Shown in pieces: positions 33,698-41,764 of a DNA stretch of 64,000 bases (within the stretch, counting starts at the first letter, position 1; each line of letters starts with the position of its first letter). A program made the position numbers and the translations under genes. The DNA comes from Arthrobacter sp. Soil764. Lineage in GTDB: Bacteria > Actinomycetota > Actinomycetes > Actinomycetales > Micrococcaceae. Below the pieces are notes generated by a model. That model had not been told where the DNA came from and searched no databases. It saw nothing but the letters and a program-made list of their open reading frames with translations. The stretch spans positions 1 to 64,000 of the forward strand of contig NZ_LMSI01000024.1 in the NCBI RefSeq assembly GCF_001428075.1, in the 5' to 3' direction.

Positions 33698-35047
33698 TCA
33701 GGCGCGGCTGGGAACCGCAACCTCCACGGACTCCTCCGCTGCCTTCCCGGCTGGTTCTGCAGTGCGGCGCTCCCTCAGGAAGTAGACCAGGCCGGCAGCC
33801 ACCGCGGACGCGGCAGCCAGGGCGAAGAGGCCCGGGATGACGCTTCCGGTCTGCTCCTTGATGATGCCGAAGCCGAACGGTGCCACGAACCCGCCCAGGT
33901 TGCCCAGCGAGTTGATGATGGCGATCGCCGGCGCAAGGACCACCGGGTGCAGGCCGGACTGCGGGATGGTCCAGAACAGCGGGGACGCGCTCTTGAACCC
34001 CATGGCTGCAATGGCCAGGAACACCAGCGCCAGCACGGGGGAGGCCACAGCTGCAGCGTAGGTGCCGGCGGCGGCCACCAGGAGCGCGACCACCAGCAGC
34101 GGCTTCTTTGACCTCGCTTTGTCCTGCATCTTGGCGGCGAAGTACATCGCGAATACTGCGCAGATCCAGGGGATGGAGGACAGGAAGCCGGCCGAGAGGT
34201 CGGTGGTTCCCGGGATCCGCTTGACGATGCCCGGCAGCCAGAAGGTGTTGGCATAGATGGACAGCTGGATGGCGAAATAGATGCCGCACAGGAGCAGGAT
34301 CTGCGGGTTCAGGAGCATCTTCCAGCGGTTGACCCTGCCCTTTTCCGCGTTGGTGTGCTTTGCGTCCTCGGCATCGATGGCCTTGGACAGCGCATCCTTT
34401 TCCGCCGGGGAGAGCCACCTGGCATCCGCGATTTTCGCGTCGAGCAGGAAGAACACGGTGATGCCCACCAGGACGGAAAGGATGCCCTCGAAACCGAATA
34501 GCCATTGCCAGCCGCGCAGGCCCAGGCTTCCGTTCAGGCTCAGCAGCATGCCGGCGATGGGGCCGGAAATTGCCGCTGCCACCGAGGACCCGGCGATGAA
34601 GACCGCCGTCGCTTTCCCCCGCTGGCCGGCCGGTACCCAGCGGGCGAAGTAGAAGATGACGGCCGGGAAGAAGCCGGCCTCCGCGGCGCCCAGCAGGAAC
34701 CGCAGGACGTAGAACATGGTTTCGTTCTGCACGAACGCCATGAGGAACGACACGATGCCCCAGCTGACCATGATCCTGGTCAGCCAGACCTTGGCACCGT
34801 ACTTTTCCATCATCACGTTGCTGGGGAGCTCGAAAATGGCGTAGGCGATGAAGAACAGGCCGGCGCCGAAACCGTAGGCGGCGGCGCCGATGCCTACGTC
34901 AGCCTGGAGGTGGTCCTGGGCATAGCCGATGTTGGACCGGTTGAGCTGGTTGCAGACCAGCATGACCAGCATGACCGGGAGCACGCGCTTGAAGAACTTC
35001 CTGGTGGCAGATGCCAGGTCCAGGACGGCGTTGTCCACAGACTTCAT
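33698..35047 (-). CDS. gudP: MFS transporter, anion:cation symporter family (glucarate/galactarate permease type)
   Basis: 449 residues, 12 membrane segments. CNQLNRSNIGYAQDHLQADV, NVMMEKYGAKVWLTRIMVSWG, and FLLGAAEAGFFPAVIFYFARWVP are signatures of the ACS family that includes GudP, GarP and DgoT. As last gene of the kdgD-dehydrogenase-gudD operon it should bring D-glucarate (or galactarate) into the cell with H+. Start ATG has AAAGGAAATATTC upstream, 65 bp after gudD. A second candidate importer (tctCBA) lies nearby. Symbol by context. Confidence 0.82.
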   Translation of the reverse strand: MKSVDNAVLDLASATRKFFKRVLPVMLVMLVCNQLNRSNIGYAQDHLQADVGIGAAAYGFGAGLFFIAYAIFELPSNVMMEKYGAKVWLTRIMVSWGIVSFLMAFVQNETMFYVLRFLLGAAEAGFFPAVIFYFARWVPAGQRGKATAVFIAGSSVAAAISGPIAGMLLSLNGSLGLRGWQWLFGFEGILSVLVGITVFFLLDAKIADARWLSPAEKDALSKAIDAEDAKHTNAEKGRVNRWKMLLNPQILLLCGIYFAIQLSIYANTFWLPGIVKRIPGTTDLSAGFLSSIPWICAVFAMYFAAKMQDKARSKKPLLVVALLVAAAGTYAAAVASPVLALVFLAIAAMGFKSASPLFWTIPQSGLHPVVLAPAIAIINSLGNLGGFVAPFGFGIIKEQTGSVIPGLFALAAASAVAAGLVYFLRERRTAEPAGKAAEESVEVAVPSRA

Positions 35048-35112
35048 TGAATATTTCCTTTGGGGAGGGGACAGGCAAGGCGGGGGCCTTGCAGAAATTT
35101 ACCGGACTGCCG

Positions 35113-36441
35113 TTACCTGACCAGGCAGGGCCGCTTGGGGTCGAAGGACCAGCCGTCGACGTAGTACTGCATGCCGATGCTGTCATCCCGGGCGTCCAGG
35201 CCATGCTCGAGGTACAGCTGGTGGGCTTTGTCCAGGGCGTCCCGGTCCAGTTCAATGCCCAGGCCGGGAGCGGCGGGGACCTCGATGGCGCCGTCCTTGA
35301 TCTGCAGCGGTTCCTTGGTGAGGCCCTGGCCGTCCTGCCAGATCCAGTGCGTGTCCAGCGCCGTGATCTCGCCGGGCGCGGCTGCGCCGGTGTGGGTGAA
35401 CATGGCCAGCGAGATGTCGAAGTGGTTGTTGGAGTGTGAGCCCCAGGTGAGGCCGAACTCGTTGCACAGCTGCGCCACCCGGACGGACCCGTGCATGGTC
35501 CAGAAGTGGGGGTCGGCCAGCGGGATGTCCACGGCGTTGCTGCGGACGGCATGGGACATCTCGCGCCAGTCCGTGGCGATCATGTTGGTGGCGGTCCTCA
35601 GCCCGGTGGCCCGGCGGAACTCGGCCATCACCTCGCGGCCGGAGAACCGTCCTTCGGCGCCGCACGGGTCCTCTGCATAGGCAACCACGCCCTGCATCCG
35701 CTTGCCCAGGCGGATCGCTTCCTGCAGGAGCCAGCCGCCGTTGGGGTCGAGGGTGACCCGGGCGTCAGGGAAGCGCTTGGCGAGGGCGGTGACCACGTCC
35801 ACTTCGTCGTCGCCGGACAGCACGCCGCCCTTCAGCTTGAAGTCCGAGAACCCGTAGCGTTCCTGGGCTGCCTCGGCGAGGGCGACGACGGCTTCCGGAG
35901 TCATGGCCTCCTGGCGCCGGAGCTTCTCCCAGCGGTCCGACGGCGATGCCTCCACGAGGTACGGCAGGTCCGTGCGCGCGTGATCGCCGATGAAGAACAG
36001 GTACCCGAGCATGGGTACCGAGGTGCGCTGCTGCCCGTCGCCGAGCAGTTCTGCCACGGGAACGCCGAGGAACTGCCCGTGCAGGTCCAGCAGGGCGGAC
36101 TCGATGGCGGTGACCGCGTGGACGGTGGTGCGCAGGTCAAACGTCTGCAGGCCGCGTCCGCCGGCGTCCCGGTGGGCAAATTCGGCGGCGATTTCCCGCA
36201 GCAGGGAGCGGTACCGTGCCACGGGCCTGCCCTTGATCAGGGCCGCGGCTTCCTCGATGGTGGTGCGGATCTTCTCGCCGCCGGGAACTTCGCCAAGCCC
36301 GGTGCGGCCTTCTGAATCGGTGATGATGGCAACGTTCCGGGTAAAGAACGGTCCGTGGGCGCCGCTGAGGTTCATCAGCATGCTGTCGTGGCCGGCTACC
36401 GGGACTACTTCGATGGCGGCAATGGTGGGCTGGTTGCTCAT
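35113..36441 (-). CDS. gudD: Glucarate dehydratase
   Basis: 442 residues, enolase superfamily. Hallmarks of GudD: N-terminal VVPVAGHDSMLMNLSGAHGP, catalytic Lys in DFKLKGGVL, metal ligands in VTLDPNGGW and YAEDPCGAEGRFSGREVMAE, and the His-Asp dyad region GSHSNNHFDISLAMFTH. It dehydrates D-glucarate to 5-dehydro-4-deoxy-D-glucarate (KDG), the substrate of the kdgD product in the same operon. ATG overlaps the stop of the dehydrogenase gene (ATGA at 36441-36438). Confidence 0.95.
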   Translation of the reverse strand: MSNQPTIAAIEVVPVAGHDSMLMNLSGAHGPFFTRNVAIITDSEGRTGLGEVPGGEKIRTTIEEAAALIKGRPVARYRSLLREIAAEFAHRDAGGRGLQTFDLRTTVHAVTAIESALLDLHGQFLGVPVAELLGDGQQRTSVPMLGYLFFIGDHARTDLPYLVEASPSDRWEKLRRQEAMTPEAVVALAEAAQERYGFSDFKLKGGVLSGDDEVDVVTALAKRFPDARVTLDPNGGWLLQEAIRLGKRMQGVVAYAEDPCGAEGRFSGREVMAEFRRATGLRTATNMIATDWREMSHAVRSNAVDIPLADPHFWTMHGSVRVAQLCNEFGLTWGSHSNNHFDISLAMFTHTGAAAPGEITALDTHWIWQDGQGLTKEPLQIKDGAIEVPAAPGLGIELDRDALDKAHQLYLEHGLDARDDSIGMQYYVDGWSFDPKRPCLVR

Positions 36442-38042
36442 GCGTTGATCTCTGCTTTCTCTGCGGCGGAAACCACTTCGCCGTCAATGCGCCGGTTCAG
36501 GTGCCAGGGGTTGCTGTCCTGGAGGGCTGCCGGAAGCAGTTCCTGGGGAAGGTTCTGGTAGGCGACGGGCCGCAGGAAGCGGTTGATGGCGAGGGTTCCC
36601 ACGGAGGTGGTGCGGGAGTCGGAGGTGGCGGGGAACGGGCCGCCGTGGACCATGGCGTGGCCAACTTCGACGCCGGTGGGCCAGCCGTTGACGATGATGC
36701 GGCCCACCTTCTGCTCGAGGGCCGGGATCAGGGGTGCCGCCGTCGCGTAGTCCTTTTCAGTGAGCTGCAGCGATGCGGTGAGCTGGCCTTCGAGCCGTGC
36801 AACGGCTTCGAGGAGCTCGTCCGTGTTGCCGTATCGGATCACCAGGGACGCGGCGCCGAAGATTTCCTCGTGCAGGATGTGATTCGTGGTGAATTCGCTG
36901 ACCCCGGTGCCGAAGATGGTGGGTGCCGGAGCGTTTTCGGTGGGGCCGGGGGTGCCCTGGCCGATCAGTTCGACGCCGGCGGCAGAGCCCAGGTTGGCGG
37001 TTCCGGTGTTCCAGGAGTTGGCGATGCCTTCGGTGAGCATGGTCTGCCCGGGGCAGGCGGCGATGGCACGTCCGACGGCGGCCGCAAGTTTGTCTCCCGC
37101 CTCCCCTTCGGGGGCGAACAGCAGGCCCGGCGAGGTGCAGAGCTGGCCGGAGCTTCCGGTGACCGAGGTGACGTACTGCTGGGCGAGGGCGTCAATGTCA
37201 CCTTCAAGGGCGCCTTGGAACACGAAGACAGGGTTGAGGGAGGACATTTCGGCGTAGACCGGGATGGGTTCGGGACGGGCGGCTGCGGTCTTCATCAGCG
37301 CGATGCCGGCTGCCTGGGAGCCGGTGAAGCCGACAGCCTTGATGGCGGGGTCGGCCACGAGGGCCTGCCCGATGCTGGAACCGGGCCCGTAAATGAGGGA
37401 GAACACGCCTGGGTGCAGTCCATGGTCCTTGACGGCTTTGGTGACTGCCTGCCCCACAAGTTCGCTGGTGCCGGGGTGGGCGTTGTGGGCCTTGAAGACG
37501 ACCGGGCAGCCGGCGGCCAGGGCCGACGCGGTGTCTCCGCCCGCCGTCGAGAAGGCCAGCGGGAAGTTGCTGGCGCCAAACACGGCGACGGGGCCGAGCG
37601 GAATCTGCCGCTGCCGGATGTCAGCGCGGGGCAGCGGGGTGCGGTCCGGGACGGCGGGGTCGAGGCGGACACCGCGGAAGTCGCCTTGGCGCACCACCTC
37701 GGCAAAGAGCCGCAGCTGGCCGGTGGTGCGGGCGCGTTCGCCCTGGAGCCGGGCGGCGGGGAGTCCGGTTTCCTGGCCGGCGCGGATGATGAGTTCGTCA
37801 CCGATGGCCTCGATGTTGTCCGCGATCGCTTCCAGGAAGGAAGCGTGGGTTTCCGGTTCCAGGGTGCTGAAGGACGGGAAGGCCTCGGCCGCTGCGGAGG
37901 TGGCCGCTGTGAGCTGTTCCTCGGTAATCAGGGAGTAGGCAGGCTCCAGCGCCTGGTTGGTGGCCGGGTTGAAGCCGTTGGTGGTCTTGCCTTTGCCGGC
38001 GGTGGGCCGGCCGGCGATGAGGGAATGTCCGTTCAGGGTCAT
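36438..38042 (-). CDS. 2,5-dioxovalerate (alpha-ketoglutarate semialdehyde) dehydrogenase
   Basis: 534 residues, aldehyde dehydrogenase superfamily. Catalytic Glu in VYAEMSSLNPVFV and Cys in SGQLCTSPGLL; FGASNFPLAFSTAGGDTASALAAGCPVV is the dinucleotide-binding stretch typical of KGSA dehydrogenases in aldarate pathways. It oxidises the semialdehyde produced by KdgD to 2-oxoglutarate with NAD(P)+. It sits between kdgD (38-bp gap) and gudD (4-bp overlap), so its role is well supported by context. Confidence 0.92.
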   Translation of the reverse strand: MTLNGHSLIAGRPTAGKGKTTNGFNPATNQALEPAYSLITEEQLTAATSAAAEAFPSFSTLEPETHASFLEAIADNIEAIGDELIIRAGQETGLPAARLQGERARTTGQLRLFAEVVRQGDFRGVRLDPAVPDRTPLPRADIRQRQIPLGPVAVFGASNFPLAFSTAGGDTASALAAGCPVVFKAHNAHPGTSELVGQAVTKAVKDHGLHPGVFSLIYGPGSSIGQALVADPAIKAVGFTGSQAAGIALMKTAAARPEPIPVYAEMSSLNPVFVFQGALEGDIDALAQQYVTSVTGSSGQLCTSPGLLFAPEGEAGDKLAAAVGRAIAACPGQTMLTEGIANSWNTGTANLGSAAGVELIGQGTPGPTENAPAPTIFGTGVSEFTTNHILHEEIFGAASLVIRYGNTDELLEAVARLEGQLTASLQLTEKDYATAAPLIPALEQKVGRIIVNGWPTGVEVGHAMVHGGPFPATSDSRTTSVGTLAINRFLRPVAYQNLPQELLPAALQDSNPWHLNRRIDGEVVSAAEKAEINA

Positions 38043-38080
38043 TGTTGGCTCCTGTGTCTGCAGTGACGGCGGGAATATGG

Positions 38081-38995
38081 CTAGGAAATCATGGCGATCA
38101 GGGCTTTGAGGTCTGCGAAGTCCTTCTCGTTGAGCTTCTGCAGCGGGGGGCGTACCGGGCCGGCCGGACGGTCGATGGCCTCGAGGCCGGCCTTGACGAT
38201 GGAGACAGCGTAGCCTTTCACGCGGTCGCGGATGTCCAGGTACGGGATGACGAAGTCGTTGAGCTTCTTGTTGACGGCCACGCGGTCGTTGTTCCGCACA
38301 TCCTTGTAGAAGTCCAGCGCGAACTGGGGGACGAAGTTGTACATGGCGCTGGAGTAGGTGCTCATGCCCAGCTGTAGCAGCGGCAGGGCGAAGGTCTCTG
38401 CCGTCGGGAGGCCGCCCAGGTAGAAGAGGCGGTCGCCGAGCTTGGCGTAGACGCGGGCGTCGTGCTCAAGGTCGCCCACACCGTCCTTGAAGCCGATGAG
38501 GTTTTGGTGCCGGTCCGCGAGGGTGGCGACGGTGGTGTCCTTGTAGATGGCATTGGCCCGGTTGTAGATGATGACGCCCAGGGAAGTGGCGCCGCAGACT
38601 GCGCTGACGTGTTCCACGAGCCCGTCCTGGTCTGCCTCGGTGAGGTACGGGGGAAGGAGCAGGATGCCTTCTGCGCCGGCGGCTTCGGCAGCCTTCGCGT
38701 TCTCGATGGCCTGGGCGGTGGAGCCGCCTGCAGAGGCGAGGACGGGAACCCGGCCTCCTACTTCGTCGACGGCGGTCCGCACCACGTGCTCCGATTCAGC
38801 GGGAGTAAGGGAGAATCCCTCGCCCGTGCCGCCGGCCGCGAACAGGCCTGCCACCGGGAAGCTTGCCTGCCACGCCAGGTGCTTGCGGTAGTTCTCTTCG
38901 TCGAACTGCAGGTGCGCGTCGAAAGAGGTGACGGGGAAGGACAGCAGGCCTTCCTTGAGTGTGTCCGCGAGTTCCTGGGGTGTGTACTTAGCCAC
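38081..38995 (-). CDS. kdgD: 5-dehydro-4-deoxyglucarate dehydratase
   Basis: 304 residues, DHDPS/NAL superfamily TIM barrel. Schiff-base Lys in LIGFKDGVGD, Tyr in VIIYNRANAIY and GGTGEGFSLTPAE at the substrate-carboxylate site. It dehydrates and decarboxylates KDG to alpha-ketoglutarate semialdehyde. It is the first gene of the leftward glucarate operon; 70-120 bp upstream is the 51-bp element shared with the lysR/tctC promoter region. Confidence 0.94.
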   Translation of the reverse strand: MAKYTPQELADTLKEGLLSFPVTSFDAHLQFDEENYRKHLAWQASFPVAGLFAAGGTGEGFSLTPAESEHVVRTAVDEVGGRVPVLASAGGSTAQAIENAKAAEAAGAEGILLLPPYLTEADQDGLVEHVSAVCGATSLGVIIYNRANAIYKDTTVATLADRHQNLIGFKDGVGDLEHDARVYAKLGDRLFYLGGLPTAETFALPLLQLGMSTYSSAMYNFVPQFALDFYKDVRNNDRVAVNKKLNDFVIPYLDIRDRVKGYAVSIVKAGLEAIDRPAGPVRPPLQKLNEKDFADLKALIAMIS

Positions 38996-39064
38996 GGTGT
39001 GGTCCTTCGGTGTGTGCGCCGCGGGCGGCAGGCTGATGATTCCTTCCCAGAGTAGGAGGGGCGC

Positions 39065-39115
39065 TGATGCCTGTCTAAGTGCATTTTTATATGTATTGAT
39101 ACCTTGCCTGCATCA
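39065..39115 (-). promoter_or_regulatory. Shared 51-bp LysR operator, copy upstream of kdgD
   Basis: Read on the minus strand: TGATGC (39115-39110), 6 nt, GGTATCAA (39103-39096), 16 nt, CTTAGACAGGCATCA (39079-39065). The same blocks with the same spacers occur at 40014-40064. Length and bipartite form fit a LysR-type tetramer site (recognition plus activation half). It ends 70 bp before the kdgD ATG. Confidence 0.75.
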
Positions 39116-39129
39116 CCGACGAGTCCGGG

Positions 39130-40014
39130 CTACTCCATCGCGAACTCCAGGTCCCGGAGGAGGCGCGCGAGCGCAGGGTTGGTGATACGCCGATTCCACA
39201 GCGCATGCAGCTCCACCTGCTCGTGGTCCCCGTCTTCCAGAGGAAGGAACTCAACGCCGCGGATCCCCAGCAGGGTGGCGGAGTGGGGCACGAATGCCAG
39301 CCCGCGGTTGGCCGCCACGAGCGACACCATGGTGAGGATCTGGCTGACCGTATGCACCACGTTGGTATGGCGGATGGGGAGCATGCGCACCACCAGGTCA
39401 TAGAAGTAGCGCGCCTGGGTGGCCGAGTGCATGATCAGGGGCTCATCGCTGAAATCGTCCGCCGTGATGCTTCGGCCCAGCAGTGCAAGCGGGTGGCTCT
39501 CCGGTACGGCCAGCATCATGGACTCGCGGTAGAGCAGATGCGAGTCGAACGTCTCCCGGTCGAACGGCGGCCGCGCCAGGCCCAGGTCCAATTCGCCGGT
39601 CAGCAACCCGGCCAACTGGTCCCCGGTCACCAGTTCCTGCAGTTCGATGTCCACGTCCGGGATAATGCCCGAAAGCTCCTCCAGCAGCGGGCCCAAGATG
39701 CTGAAGCCACTGGCTGCGGTGAAGCCGATCCGCAGGACGCCCGATTTGCCGGAAGCGATCCGCCGCGCAGTGGCGGGCGCCCGCTCCGCGAGAGCCATGA
39801 GCCGGCGGGCTTCATCCAGGAACGTCCTCCCTGCAGACGTGAGCTCCACTTTCCTGTTGTCCCGCTCGAGGAGTTCTGCCCCCACGATCTTCTCCAGTTT
39901 CTGGATCTGCCGGCTCAAGGGCGGCTGCGTCATATTCAGGCGTTCGGCGGCCCTGCCGAAGTGGAGCTCCTCTGCAACGGCGATGAAGCCAGCCAGCTGG
40001 TCGAATGTAAACAT
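39130..40014 (-). CDS. LysR-family regulator of the glucarate/tct regulon
   Basis: 294 residues. N-terminal winged HTH MFTFDQLAGFIAVAEELHFGRAAERLNMTQ (read in two parts; TQPPLSRQIQKLEK is the recognition region), then a periplasmic-binding-like effector domain. Related in style to CatR/BenM-type LysR proteins. It lies between the kdgD operon and the divergent tctC gene, and a 51-bp bipartite element flanks it on both sides, one copy overlapping its own start codon. I infer that it senses an aldarate or a pathway intermediate and controls both operons and itself. Confidence 0.9.
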   Translation of the reverse strand: MFTFDQLAGFIAVAEELHFGRAAERLNMTQPPLSRQIQKLEKIVGAELLERDNRKVELTSAGRTFLDEARRLMALAERAPATARRIASGKSGVLRIGFTAASGFSILGPLLEELSGIIPDVDIELQELVTGDQLAGLLTGELDLGLARPPFDRETFDSHLLYRESMMLAVPESHPLALLGRSITADDFSDEPLIMHSATQARYFYDLVVRMLPIRHTNVVHTVSQILTMVSLVAANRGLAFVPHSATLLGIRGVEFLPLEDGDHEQVELHALWNRRITNPALARLLRDLEFAME

Positions 40015-40064
40015 GATGCCTTCCGGGTATCAAATGATGCAGATAAGGGCTTAGACAGGCATCA
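40014..40064 (+). promoter_or_regulatory. Shared 51-bp LysR operator, copy between lysR and tctC
   Basis: TGATGC (40014-40019), 6 nt, GGTATCAA (40026-40033), 16 nt, CTTAGACAGGCATCA (40050-40064). It begins on the first base of the lysR start codon and ends 99 bp before the tctC ATG, so binding could repress lysR while activating tctC. Its ends TGATGC/GCATCA are inverted copies. Confidence 0.75.
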
Positions 40065-40163
40065 TAACCGCTCTCTACACTCGACAAAGCGAAGCGGGGG
40101 TGACCCCCTTCACAGATGTTCCGGGCCCCCGCCCGCCACTTGCGCTTGCACCTAGGAGTTCCA

Positions 40164-41174
40164 ATGAAGCACTTCCCGTCCCGCCGCGCCGTCCTTGGAA
40201 CGGCGTCGGCCTTCACCCTGCTGGCACTGACGGCCTGCGGCGGCAACGTTGCCGGCGGAGCCGCGGCCGGCAACTCGTCGAAATATCCAGCAGGGCCCGT
40301 AACAATGACCGTGGGACAGGCCGCCGGTGGCAGCACCGACCTGATTGCCCGGGCGCTGGCAGACGGAGCGGCCAAGACCCTCGGAGCCCCGATGCCTGTG
40401 GTGAACAAGCCGGGTGCCAACGGCGCCCTTGCCACCAAGGAAGTTGCCGGCAAGCCGGCCGACGGCCAGGAGTTGGTCCTCCTCACGGCATCCCTGATCA
40501 CAATCACGCCGCTTGCCGTCAGCAAAGACGAGGCCGTGAACCTTGATGACCTGGATATCATCGCTGGCCTTTCACAGGACGACTACGTGCTGGTGGCCAG
40601 CCAGGGCTCCGGGTTCAAGAGCTTCAAGGATGTCACTGCCGCCGGCCGTAACGTCACGTTCGGCACCACCGGTGTGGGCACGGGCAGCCAACTGGCACAG
40701 ACTGTCCTGTTCAAGCAGGCCAACGTGCAGGGCACCGATGTCCCGTTCGACAGTGGAAAGCCCGCGCTGACCGCCGTCCTGGGCAACCAGGTGGAACTGG
40801 CCACTATCCAGCTGGGCGAGGCCATGGCGCAGATCCAGGCCGGAAAAGTCGCTCCGCTGCTGGTCTTTTCCGAAGGTCGCAACAGCTTCCTGCCCGAGGT
40901 TCCGTCCGCCAAGGAAGCGGGCTATGACGTGCCCGTGGCACAGTACCGGGCCGTCGCGGCACCCAAGGGCACTCCCCAGGAGGTCAAGGACAAGCTCGCC
41001 GCTGCGTTCAAGGACACCTTCAAGACTGACGCCTACCAGGAGTTCAACAAGAAGAACCTCCTGACGCCCAAGGAGATCTCCGGCGAGGAAGTGGTAACGC
41101 AGTGGAAGGACTACGCCGCGAAGTACAAGTCCCTGGTGGAGAAGTACAACATCAGCCTCAGCGGGAACAAGTAA
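40164..41174 (+). CDS. tctC: Tripartite tricarboxylate transporter substrate-binding lipoprotein (TctC/Bug type)
   Basis: 336 residues. Signal peptide with twin-arginine-like SRRAVLG and lipobox LTACGG, so a lipid-anchored extracytoplasmic receptor. Bug-fold signatures: VNKPGANGALATKEVA, and GTTGVGTGSQLAQTVLFKQA. These receptors bind di- and tricarboxylates or sugar acids for a TctAB pump. ATG 40164 has TAGGAGTTCC upstream. Divergent from lysR, with the shared operator between; aldarate is the inferred ligand. Confidence 0.9.
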   Translation: MKHFPSRRAVLGTASAFTLLALTACGGNVAGGAAAGNSSKYPAGPVTMTVGQAAGGSTDLIARALADGAAKTLGAPMPVVNKPGANGALATKEVAGKPADGQELVLLTASLITITPLAVSKDEAVNLDDLDIIAGLSQDDYVLVASQGSGFKSFKDVTAAGRNVTFGTTGVGTGSQLAQTVLFKQANVQGTDVPFDSGKPALTAVLGNQVELATIQLGEAMAQIQAGKVAPLLVFSEGRNSFLPEVPSAKEAGYDVPVAQYRAVAAPKGTPQEVKDKLAAAFKDTFKTDAYQEFNKKNLLTPKEISGEEVVTQWKDYAAKYKSLVEKYNISLSGNK

Positions 41175-41179
41175 ACGTC

Positions 41180-41755
41180 ATGGGAACCACTCCATCAGTG
41201 ACTGCCGGGCGGGGCGGCAGCTCCGCCCTTCCGCCCGGCGGTGATGGCCGGGAAGAGATGCCTGAGGCCCTGACCCCCGAAGAGCTGGCCGCGCAGTGGG
41301 AGGAGGAAAAGCCTCCCGCTGCGGGCCCGCTGGCCAACGCTGCCTCTTCCCTGGTGGTGCTCGCCGTCGGGCTCGGTGCCCTCGCACTGTCTGTGTCCAT
41401 GGGCCTTGGCACCCCGGAGAAGCCCGAACCGGGGCTGTGGCCCTTCCTGACCAGCTGTGTGATGGTGGCACTGGCCATCTTCCAGCTGGTATGGGGCCGG
41501 CACAACCGGGACGCGGAGAAGTTCACCCGGATGTCCCTCGCTCCGCTCACTGGCCTGGCCACGCTGGCCGCCATGGTGGCGCTGATGCCCGTGATCGGCT
41601 TCGAAATCCCCTCCCTCATCCTGTGCATCATCTGGATGAAGTTCCTGGGCAGCGAGACCTGGCGCTCCGCGCTCCTCATCAGCACCATTGTCGTCGCGGC
41701 GTTCTACGGGATCTTCGTCCTGGCCCTCGGCACCTCCATTCCCCACCTCTTCTAG
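41180..41755 (+). CDS. tctB: Tripartite tricarboxylate transporter small membrane subunit (TctB)
   Basis: 191 residues from the ATG at 41180. A polar, acidic N-terminal extension (about 50 residues) precedes four hydrophobic segments, e.g. SLVVLAVGLGALALSVSMGLG and LWPFLTSCVMVALAIFQLVWG, the usual TctB layout. It starts 5 bp after tctC and ends 9 bp before tctA. Small subunits are poorly conserved, so the assignment rests on topology and position. Confidence 0.85.
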   Translation: MGTTPSVTAGRGGSSALPPGGDGREEMPEALTPEELAAQWEEEKPPAAGPLANAASSLVVLAVGLGALALSVSMGLGTPEKPEPGLWPFLTSCVMVALAIFQLVWGRHNRDAEKFTRMSLAPLTGLATLAAMVALMPVIGFEIPSLILCIIWMKFLGSETWRSALLISTIVVAAFYGIFVLALGTSIPHLF

Positions 41756-41764
41756 GAGACCACC

